Origin: Micromonospora cathayae
GTDB lineage: Bacteria > Actinomycetota > Actinomycetes > Mycobacteriales > Micromonosporaceae
NCBI RefSeq assembly: GCF_028993575.1
Contig: NZ_CP118615.1
Location: 4,369,001-4,433,000, forward strand
Direction of reading: 5' to 3'
Length of the DNA stretch: 64,000 nt
Shown: positions 9,422-17,800 of the stretch, in pieces
Layout of the letters: each line of letters starts with the position of its first letter
Position numbering within the stretch: position 1 is the stretch's first letter
Notes under the pieces: generated by a model
Databases searched by the model: none
What the model was told of the DNA's origin: nothing
Seen by the model: only the letters and a program-made list of their open reading frames with translations
Program-made: the position numbers and the translations under genes

Positions 9422-10720
9422 ATGAGAAGAGCTCTGGGCAGGCGAACTGCCCTACGTTCGCTGGCCGGAGCGCTCGTGGCGACGCTGACTCTCGGCGTCG
9501 CCGCCTGCGCCGGCGACGAACCGGCCGGTCCGAGCGCCGCCGACGCCGGCCCCAACGGCGTGGACGACGGCACCGAACTCACCATGTGGACCCGCGCGCC
9601 CCTGGAGAAGCAGGCCAAACTCCTCGTCGACGCGTACAACGCCAGCCACCAGAACACGGTGAAACTGACCGTCGTCCCCAACGACGACTACGTCGCCAAG
9701 GTCGGCGCGGCCGCCGGTTCGGGCTCCCTTCCGGACCTCTTCGCCGCCGACATCGTCTACGTGCCCAACTGGGTGAAGCAGGGCCTGTTCCAGGACATCA
9801 GCGGCAACATCAACGGCCTGGCCTTCAAGGACTCGATCAACAAGGGACACCTGTCCGCCGGCAAGCTCGACGGCAAGGAACACGTGCTGCCCTTCGTCCT
9901 GGACCTGTCGATGCTGTTCTGGAACAAGCAGCTCTTCCGGGACGCCGGGCTGGACCCGGAGAAGGCCCCGGCGACCCTGGAGGAGTACGCCGCCGCCGCC
10001 AAGGCGATCCAGGCGACCAAGAAGGCCGGCGTGTACGGCACGGCGGCCGGCCTGAACTGCGGCGGCTGCCTGGTCTTCACCTGGTTCCCGTCCATCTGGG
10101 CCGGTGGCGGCCAGGTGCTGGGCGCCGACGGCACCGAGTCCAAGCTCGCCGACGACACCGCCCAGCAGGTCTACCGGACCTGGCAGGACCTGTGGAAGTC
10201 CGGCGCGGTGCTGCCCGCCTCGGCGGGGGAGACCGGTCCGACCTGGACCGCCGCGTTCACCGAGGGCAAGGTCGGCCTGATGTTCTACCCGGCGACGCTG
10301 CTGTCGTCGACCCCGTTCGACGTCGGCGTGGCCGGCATCCCCGGACCCGGCGGCGGCGCGTCCACCTTCGTCGGCGGCGACGGCATCGGCGTCTCCAAGG
10401 ACTCGAAGAAGGCCCCCCAGGCGTGGAACTTCCTGAGCTGGATGATGTCCGAGGACGCCCAGGTCGAGGTGCTGGCGAAGAACAAGGACGTGGTGTCGCG
10501 GGCCGACCTCGCCAACAACAGGTACGCCGTCCAGGACCCCCGGCTGGTCACCATCAACGACGTGGCCGGCAAGGGCGACACCCCGGTCGCGTTGAACTTC
10601 CAGCAGGCGTTCAACGCGCCGAACAGCCCGTGGCTGACCCTGGTGCGCAACCAGGTGCTCAACGGCAGCGGCGACCCGCAGAAGGACAACGCCGAGATCA
10701 CCGCCGTGCTCCGGCAGTAG
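9422..10720 (+). CDS. Extracellular sugar-binding lipoprotein of ABC importer
   Basis: The 432-residue family 1 solute-binding protein has a lipobox LGVAAC near residues 24-29, so it is lipid-anchored outside the membrane. AGGGAGAAG precedes the ATG. Motifs include TMWTR near the mature N-terminus, SLPDLFAADI, and FVGGDGIGVSKDSKKAPQAWNFLSWM, typical of CUT1 binding proteins for oligosaccharides. It heads an importer with two permeases and a cytoplasmic GH127, so the ligand is probably a short beta-L-arabinofuranosyl oligosaccharide. That ligand is inferred from gene order. Confidence 0.9.
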   Translation: MRRALGRRTALRSLAGALVATLTLGVAACAGDEPAGPSAADAGPNGVDDGTELTMWTRAPLEKQAKLLVDAYNASHQNTVKLTVVPNDDYVAKVGAAAGSGSLPDLFAADIVYVPNWVKQGLFQDISGNINGLAFKDSINKGHLSAGKLDGKEHVLPFVLDLSMLFWNKQLFRDAGLDPEKAPATLEEYAAAAKAIQATKKAGVYGTAAGLNCGGCLVFTWFPSIWAGGGQVLGADGTESKLADDTAQQVYRTWQDLWKSGAVLPASAGETGPTWTAAFTEGKVGLMFYPATLLSSTPFDVGVAGIPGPGGGASTFVGGDGIGVSKDSKKAPQAWNFLSWMMSEDAQVEVLAKNKDVVSRADLANNRYAVQDPRLVTINDVAGKGDTPVALNFQQAFNAPNSPWLTLVRNQVLNGSGDPQKDNAEITAVLRQ

Positions 10721-10733
10721 CCGGCCCCACCGC

Positions 10734-10769
10734 CGGGTGCCGACCGACCACGTCCCCGGCCGGCACCCG
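10734..10769 (+). terminator. Intercistronic hairpin after the binding-protein gene
   Basis: CGGGTGCCG pairs with CGGCACCCG across an 18-nt loop. Such a hairpin between a binding protein and its permeases often lowers downstream expression, giving more binding protein than channel. It is probably an attenuator and not an operon end, because the permease genes follow on the same strand. Confidence 0.5.
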
Positions 10770-10852
10770 CCCGCGGCCCGACCCCACCGGCCGCACCCGC
10801 CCGCAGCGCGACCCACCCCACCGGCCCGCACCAGAAGGAACGAGAGGCTTCG

Positions 10853-11770
10853 ATGAGTATCACCGCACCCTCCCGCCCGCCCGATCCGGTGGTGCGCGGC
10901 CGGGCCCGTCCACGCGGCGTCCAGGCCCTGCTCGGCTGGCTCTACGCCACCCCGACCGCGGTCTTCGTCACGCTGCTGTTCGCCGCGCCGCTACTGCTGG
11001 TCGTCAAGATGTCGGTGTCGCGCTGGCCGCTGCTCACCGGCGACCAGGGGATCAACGCGCCGGACAACTTCGTCAAGGCGGTCAACCACCGCTTCTTCAC
11101 CGACTCGGTGGTGTTCACCGTCAAGTACACGGTGCTGGCGACCGTGCTGCTGCTGGCGCTCGGCCTGGGCCTGGCCCTGCTCGTGCAGGAGTCGAGCCGG
11201 TGGAACAACCTGGTCCGGTCCTCGTTCCTCATCCCCAGCGCACTCGGGCTGGCCTCGGCGTCGCTGCTGTTCTACGTGCTCTACTCGCCGTACGCCAGCC
11301 CGCTGGCACCGGTGATGGACCGGCTGGGCTTCACGTTCCTCGGCTCACCGAACGCCGCCCTGGTGTCGACGACGTTCCTCGTCGTCTGGCGCTACGCCGG
11401 CTTCTACATGGTGCTCATGCTGGTCGGCCTGCAGGGCATCCCCGCCGACGTGTACGAGGCCGCCCGCTCGGACGGTGCCACCCGCTGGCAGACCTTCCGC
11501 AAGGTCACCCTGCCGCTGCTGCGCCCCACGTTGGCCCTGACCACCGTGCTCTGCGTCACCGGCTCGCTGCTCGCCTTCGAGCAGTTCTACATCCTGACCA
11601 AGGGCGGCCCGGACAACAGCACCATCACCGTCGTCCAACTCATCTACCAGGTGGCCTTCCAGGGGCAGAACGACCTCGGCGTGGCGGCGGCCATCTCCGT
11701 CATCGTGCTGCTGGCCCTGATCCTCGTCAACGCGCTGCAACTACGCGCCTTCCGGTCCGAGGAGAGCTGA
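10853..11770 (+). CDS. ABC sugar importer permease, MalF-like
   Basis: The 305-residue membrane protein has about six transmembrane helices. Its EAA-type loop reads YEAARSDGATRWQTFRKVTLPLLRP, where the cytoplasmic ATPase docks. AGAAGGAACGAGAGG lies just upstream of the ATG. It pairs with the next permease five bases downstream. No ATPase is encoded here, so a shared MsiK-like ATPase elsewhere probably energises it. Confidence 0.92.
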   Translation: MSITAPSRPPDPVVRGRARPRGVQALLGWLYATPTAVFVTLLFAAPLLLVVKMSVSRWPLLTGDQGINAPDNFVKAVNHRFFTDSVVFTVKYTVLATVLLLALGLGLALLVQESSRWNNLVRSSFLIPSALGLASASLLFYVLYSPYASPLAPVMDRLGFTFLGSPNAALVSTTFLVVWRYAGFYMVLMLVGLQGIPADVYEAARSDGATRWQTFRKVTLPLLRPTLALTTVLCVTGSLLAFEQFYILTKGGPDNSTITVVQLIYQVAFQGQNDLGVAAAISVIVLLALILVNALQLRAFRSEES

Positions 11771-11775
11771 GCCCG

Positions 11776-12693
11776 ATGACCGTCCTCTCCCGATCCCACC
11801 CGACCACGGTCGCCGAACCGCCGCCGTCGACCCCCACCGCACCGCCCGGCCGGTCCCGGCCACCCGGCGTGACCATCGCCGGCATCGCCCTGCGGACGCC
11901 GTACTGGGTGTTCACCGCCGCGCTGGCGCTGATCTTCCTGGCCCCGCTGGTCTGGACCGCGGTGGCGTCGGTCTCCCCGCAGCCCGGCACCAACCAGGTG
12001 GACGGCTGGGGCTTCGGCAACTACCAGACGCTCGCCACCTACCAGGCCGGAATCTGGCGCTACCTCGGCAACTCGGTGTTCGTCTCGCTGCTCACCGTCG
12101 CGCTGACCCTGCTCACCTCGCTGCTCGGCGGGTACGCGTTCGCCCGGTTCCGCTTCCCGGGCCGCAACATCCTGTTCCTGCTCACCCTCGCCATCCTGAT
12201 GGTGCCGTACGCGACGCTGCTGATCCCGCTCTACGTGCTGCTCAACCAGGTGGGCCTGCAGAACTCCCTGGTCGGGGTGGCCCTGGTGCTGACCATGTTC
12301 CAGCTTCCGTTCTCCACCTTCCTGATGCGCATCTCCTTCGAGGCGGTACCGCGGGAACTGGACGAGGCCGCCATGGTGGACGGCTGCTCGTCGTTCAGCG
12401 TGCTGTGGCGGGTGCTGCTGCCGGCGGTCAAGCCCGGCCTGATCACCGTCGGGCTGTTCGCGTTCCTCGCCGCCTGGAACGACTTCATGGCACCGCTGAT
12501 CCTGATCAACGACACCGAACGGATGACCCTGCCGCTCGCGGTGTCGAACCTGCGCGGCCAGGTCCAGGGCGTCGTCGACTACGGGGCGACCGAAGCCGGC
12601 GTCGTCGTGCTCGCCCTGCCGTGCATCGTCCTGTTCCTGCTGCTCCAACGACACTACGTGCAGGGCTTCATGTCCGGCGCGCTGAAGGGATGA
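11776..12693 (+). CDS. ABC sugar importer permease, MalG-like
   Basis: The 305-residue protein has a Pro/Thr-rich cytoplasmic N-terminus and then six predicted helices. The ATPase-docking loop reads LDEAAMVDGCSSFSVLWRVLLP, typical of CUT1 MalG-type permeases. It starts five bases after the MalF-like stop and its TGA overlaps the start region of the GH127 gene, so translation is coupled. Confidence 0.92.
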   Translation: MTVLSRSHPTTVAEPPPSTPTAPPGRSRPPGVTIAGIALRTPYWVFTAALALIFLAPLVWTAVASVSPQPGTNQVDGWGFGNYQTLATYQAGIWRYLGNSVFVSLLTVALTLLTSLLGGYAFARFRFPGRNILFLLTLAILMVPYATLLIPLYVLLNQVGLQNSLVGVALVLTMFQLPFSTFLMRISFEAVPRELDEAAMVDGCSSFSVLWRVLLPAVKPGLITVGLFAFLAAWNDFMAPLILINDTERMTLPLAVSNLRGQVQGVVDYGATEAGVVVLALPCIVLFLLLQRHYVQGFMSGALKG

Positions 12694-12695
12694 GA

Positions 12696-14678
12696 ATGAG
12701 CGGCATCGGGCCCACCGCCGCCCCTGTCCTGCCGATCCGTGGACGGCTCCGGCCGCTCGGGTTGACCGAGGTCCGCGCCACCGGCGGATTCTGGGCCGAG
12801 CGTCAGTCGATCAACGCCGCCGCCACCCTGCCGCACATCGCGCACTGGCTCGAACGGGAGGGCTGGCTCCGCAACTTCGACCTCGCCGCCCACGGCGACC
12901 TCGCCCGCGACCGCCGGGGCCGCGAGTTCTCCGACTCCGAGGTCTACAAGTTCCTGGAGGCGGCGGCCTGGGAGATCGGCCGTAACGGCGACCCGGACCT
13001 GGAGGCCCTGTTCCGCGCCGTGGTGCGCCGGGTCGCCGCGGCCCAGCACCCCGACGGCTACCTGAACACCAGGTTCGGCCGGCCCGGACAGCAACCCCGC
13101 TGGTCCGACCTGGAATGGGGACACGAACTCTACTGCGTCGGGCACCTGCTCCAGGCCGCGGTCGCCCGGGTCCGCACCCGACCCGACGCCGACGACGGGC
13201 TGCTCGACGTGGCCCGCCGCGCGGCCGACCAGGTGTGCGACACGTTCGGCCCGGACGGCCTGGACGGCCTGTGCGGGCACCCGGAGATCGAGACCGCGCT
13301 GGTCGAGTTCGCCCGCGCCACCGGCGACGACCGGTACCTCGCGCAGGCCGCGCTCTTCGTCGACCGACGGGGCCACGGCCGGCTCGCCGACGTCGAGTTC
13401 GGCCGGGAGTACTTCCAGGACGAGCTTCCCGTCCGGCAGGCGACGGTGCTGCGGGGGCACGCGGTCCGGGCGAACTACCTCGCCGCCGGGGCCGTCGACG
13501 TCGCGGTGGAACTGAAGGAGACCAGCCTGCTGGACGCGGTACGCACCCAGTGGGAGAACACCGTGGCCCGGCGCACCTACCTCACCGGCGGGCAGGGTTC
13601 CCGCCACCAGGACGAGGCGTTCGGCGGGGACTGGGTGCTGCCGCCGGACCGTGCGTACTCCGAGACCTGCGGCGGGGTCGGCTCGGTGATGCTGGCCTGG
13701 CGGCTGCTGCTCGCCGACGGTGACCCGCGCTACGCCGACCTGATCGAGCGGACCCTGTTCAACGTGGTCTCCACCTCGCCGTCGGCCGACGGGCGCAGCT
13801 TCTTCTACACCAACACCCTGCACCGCCGGGAGGTCGGCAGCCTGCCGGACGCCGACCGGCCCAGCCTGCGCGCGGCGGCCTCGCTGCGGGCACCCTGGTT
13901 CGAGGTCTCCTGCTGCCCGACCAACGTGGCCCGCACCCTGGCCAGCCTGACCGCGTACGTGGCCACCGTGGACGACGAGGGGCTGCAACTGCACCAGTAC
14001 CTGCCGGGGACCGTCACCCACCGCCGCGCGGACGGGCGTGCGCTGTCCGTCACCGTCACCACCGACTACCCGTACGACGGGCGGATCCGGGTGCGGATCG
14101 ACACCGACGACGACCGGCCGTGGTCGCTGTCGGTGCGGGTGCCCGGCTGGGCGGACCGGGGGGCGACGCTGACCGTCGGCGGGGACACCCGGCCGGTCGG
14201 CCCGGGGGCCGTCACCGAGCGCCGGATCTGGCGGCGCGGCGACGAGCTGCTGCTGACCCTGCCGATGGCACCCCGGTTCACCTACCCCGACGACCGGATC
14301 GACGCGGTGCGCGGGTGTGTGGCCGTGGAGCGCGGTCCGTTGGTGTTCGCCCTGGAGTCGGTGGACGTCCCGGGCGTCGGCAGCGTCGACGAACTGCGGG
14401 TCGACCTCGGCCGGCCACCCCGCCTGGTCGACGGGCGGGTCGTGGTGTGCTGCCGGCGGGTGCGGGCCCGCGACCACGACTGGCCGTACCGGGCCGACGG
14501 GGCCGGCTCCGCGCCGCCGGCCGGCGACAGGTCCGACGAGGTGGTGCCGGTGACCCCTGACGGGGTGACGCCGGTGACCGGTCCCGGATTCGACGAGGTG
14601 GCGCTGGTCGAGTACCACGCCTGGGCCAATCGGGGGCCCTCGACGATGCGGGTCTGGCTTCCCACGGTCGCCGGTTGA
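12696..14678 (+). CDS. Predicted cytoplasmic GH127 beta-L-arabinofuranosidase
   Basis: The 660-residue protein has no signal peptide, so it should act inside the cell on imported sugars. It matches the GH127 (DUF1680) fold: an (alpha/alpha)6 barrel and C-terminal beta domains. The zinc and catalytic residues of the family are visible as E323 and C325 (SETCGG) and C406-C407 (SCCPTN); in HypBA1 of Bifidobacterium longum the set is E338, C340, C417, C418, with C417 as nucleophile. An in-frame ATG at 12690 also exists, but GAAGGG is better spaced for 12696. It is translationally coupled to the importer, which supports import of beta-L-arabinooligosaccharides followed by hydrolysis to L-arabinose. 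Confidence 0.92.
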   Translation: MSGIGPTAAPVLPIRGRLRPLGLTEVRATGGFWAERQSINAAATLPHIAHWLEREGWLRNFDLAAHGDLARDRRGREFSDSEVYKFLEAAAWEIGRNGDPDLEALFRAVVRRVAAAQHPDGYLNTRFGRPGQQPRWSDLEWGHELYCVGHLLQAAVARVRTRPDADDGLLDVARRAADQVCDTFGPDGLDGLCGHPEIETALVEFARATGDDRYLAQAALFVDRRGHGRLADVEFGREYFQDELPVRQATVLRGHAVRANYLAAGAVDVAVELKETSLLDAVRTQWENTVARRTYLTGGQGSRHQDEAFGGDWVLPPDRAYSETCGGVGSVMLAWRLLLADGDPRYADLIERTLFNVVSTSPSADGRSFFYTNTLHRREVGSLPDADRPSLRAAASLRAPWFEVSCCPTNVARTLASLTAYVATVDDEGLQLHQYLPGTVTHRRADGRALSVTVTTDYPYDGRIRVRIDTDDDRPWSLSVRVPGWADRGATLTVGGDTRPVGPGAVTERRIWRRGDELLLTLPMAPRFTYPDDRIDAVRGCVAVERGPLVFALESVDVPGVGSVDELRVDLGRPPRLVDGRVVVCCRRVRARDHDWPYRADGAGSAPPAGDRSDEVVPVTPDGVTPVTGPGFDEVALVEYHAWANRGPSTMRVWLPTVAG

Positions 14679-14705
14679 CCTGGACGGCTACCCGCACACC
14701 CGTCG

Positions 14706-14719
14706 TGTTAGCGCTAACA
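14706..14719. promoter_or_regulatory. Perfect palindrome TGTTAGCGCTAACA, operator candidate
   Basis: This 14-bp perfect palindrome with a central CG has LacI/GalR operator form and lies 102 bases before the start of the second enzyme operon (14821). Its sequence is unlike the CCGAAA boxes, so a second regulator, perhaps one not encoded here, may control the surface-enzyme operon. The surrounding 142-base gap holds no gene. Confidence 0.65.
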
Positions 14720-14820
14720 ATGCGGCATTCCCTGACCACTCTCCGCCAAACCCCACCACCGGTGCTGCGCTCCGGCACGCCTCACCCACCGGCAGCACCG
14801 ACCAGCAAGGAGGACCGAAC

Positions 14821-17800
14821 ATGACCCGTGGACGCGCGCGGAGGGCACCCCTGTGGGTGGCCCTCGCCGCGCTGGTGGCGACCGGGACGGTCGTACCGTC
14901 ACCGGCCCACGCCGCCAGCCCGATCCTGCCCGGCAACGAGGGCGACGTCGGGGTTTACACCAACGGACAGAACCACGCCATGGACATCGGCGACCCGGTC
15001 TACGGCAACCTCGGCGACGTCGCCGACCAGCTCAGGCCCGGCGTGCCGTTCACCGCGGCGAACATGCACCAGTCCATCTTCGACAAGGACCTCGCCGCCG
15101 GCGGCACCGACTACTACCTCGACCGGGTCCTGGGCGTGCCCGGCACCCTCGGCTCGGCGGTCCTGATGACCCGGGGCCGCACCCTGTACATGCGGGGGGC
15201 GAGCAACACCAACTTCACCGTGATGGGCTTCGCCGGCAGCGCGCACGTCGGCGGCCCCAACAACCTCGGCAACCTGTACACCGTCACGGTGCCCGGCCAG
15301 ACCGTCACCGAGGTCGCCGCCAACCGGTTCAACGCGCCGAGTCACGCCCGCAGCCGCTACACCATCGGCGGCACCGGGGTCACCGCCAACCTGACCAAGT
15401 TCATCACCTACGACAACGTGGCGGTCACCGCCATCGACCTCAGCAACCCCGGCGACACGGCGGCCACCCTCACCGTCCGGGCCGCCTCCCCGCTGGCCAC
15501 CCGGGCCGGTACCGGCACCGCCTCGCTCACCGGCACCCGCACCATCACCAGCGGCGCCAACAACGGGCTGGTCGACACCCCCTGGGACACGATCCGGGTC
15601 GACCTGACCGGGGCCGGCTTCACCCGTACCGGCACCAACCTGGACCGCGAGGTCACCGTGCCGGCCGGCGGCACGGTGTCGCTGTCGGTCGTCGGCGCGG
15701 TCTCCTCGGCCACGCTGCCCGCCACGGTGCCGCAGTTCCGGGAGTACGCCGAGCGGGCCCCGGCCGAGGCCGTCCGCACCGGCATCACCGAGTTCCACCG
15801 CCGCTGGGCGCAGGACGTCCCCTACATCAACGTGCCCGACCCGGCGCTGGAGAAGGCCATCGTCTACCGCTGGTGGGGCGAGCGGTACAACACCCTCGAC
15901 GCCAACGCCGCCGGCCACGTCTACCAGTACCCGACGACGATCGAGGGGGTGCACCTCTACCAGAACTCGGTGGCGCTCACCCAGCCGATGCACCTACAGG
16001 ACACCAAGTGGCTGCGCACGCCGTACCTGCCGTACGGGCAGATCCTCAACATCGGCGAACTCTCCGGCTCGTCGGCCTTCCTGGACAGCCCGGGGCACAC
16101 CAGCTGGAACAACCACTACTCGCAGTACCTGGGCACCGCCGGCCTCGAGGCGTACAACGTGCACGGCGGCGGCCCGGAGATCGCCCGGAAGTTCGCCCGG
16201 TACTTCGAGGGTGACGGCGTCGGTCAGCTCGAACACTACGACGGCAACGGCGACAAGCTGATCGCCTACGACACCAACTACATGCCGGGCAACGACGCCG
16301 ACGCGATCACCTTCGGCTACCCGAGGACCAACGCCGGCGCCCCCGGCGCGCGGACCATCGAACGCCCCGAGTCGGCGTACGTGTGGGGCGCGTTCGACGC
16401 CGCCCGGCAGCTGTACCAGCTCGCCGGCGCGGACCAGGCCAAGGTCGACCAGATGGGGGCCAGCGCCGACCAGATCCGCGACGCGATCCTGGGCCGGCTG
16501 TGGAGCCCGGACATGCGGATGTTCCTGGCCGGCACCTCGCACGGCGCGACCAGCGCGGCCAGCTCCAACGGCCGGGCCAACCCGCTGCCCGAGTCGGCCC
16601 GCACGCTGATCCCGGCCAAGGAGTCGAACCTCTACGACATCTACGCCGAGAACCTCATCCCGACCGACCAGTGGCAGAAGTACGTCGACGGGTTCCGCTT
16701 CCTCACCTACGGCGACAACTTCCCGATCTTCCCGTTCTACACCGCCAACCAGTACGACCGGGCGGCCTACGGGATCGGCGGCTCCAACAACTTCTCCAAC
16801 ATCAACTTCACGGTGCAGTACCGGGGCGTCCGCGCCGCGCTGCGGCACTACGACCCGGAGCAGAAGTACGTCACCCCGGCCTACGCCAAGCGGCTGCTGG
16901 ACTGGATGGCCTGGAGCATCTACCCCAACGCGGACCTGCGGGTCGCCAACCAGGCGGAGTACTACTCCAACTGGAACCCGACCACGAAGACCTACAACCG
17001 CAACAACCCGAACCACATCATGCTCGGCAACATGAACTACATCTTCGTCGAGGACATGGCGGGCATCCAGCCGCGCTCCGACGACAAGATCGAGCTGTGG
17101 CCGATCGACTTCGGCTACCCGCACTTCATGGTCAACAACCTGCGCTACCACGGTCAGGACGTCACCATCGTCTGGGACCCCGACGGCAGCCGGTACGGCC
17201 TGGGCGCCGGCTACAGCCTGTTCATCAACGGCGCGAAGAAGGTCACCACCGACAAGCTCGGCAAGCTCACCTACGACCCGAACACCAACCAGGTCCAGGC
17301 CGGGCCGGGCCTGACCGTCACGTTCACCGCGGCCACCGGGGCCGACCTGCCCAGCGCGGTGGACACCCCGATCACCGACGACCGCGTCGTCGGGTACCTG
17401 AAGACCGCCGGCATCGACCTCACCGAGGACGCGCCGAACCTGGCCGCCGGAGCCGCCCTCAGCTCGTCGTACACCCAGCAGGGCGTCCGGCCCACGCCGT
17501 GGCGGCAGTTCCACACCCCCGGCTGGAGCAGCACCTCGATGAACCACACCCCCGGGGCCATCTCCACCACCGAACGGCCGGTGACGCTGAACGCGGTGAC
17601 CGACGGCGTCACCGCCAACGAACCGTACTGGGGCAACTACGGCACCACCGACCGGAACGGCCACGTGGAGCTGAACCTGGGCGCGGCGAAGTCCTTCGAC
17701 AACGTCAAGGTGTTCTTCGTCAGCGACCGGCAGGCCGGCGGCTACCGGGAACCCGCCCGCTGGTGGGTCCAGGTGCCCGACGGCAACGGCGGCTGGAAGG

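Noticed and set aside
9237-9425. Short ORFs in the leader of the ABC importer
   Set aside because: They lack ribosome sites and recognisable sequence; the leader is more likely untranslated.
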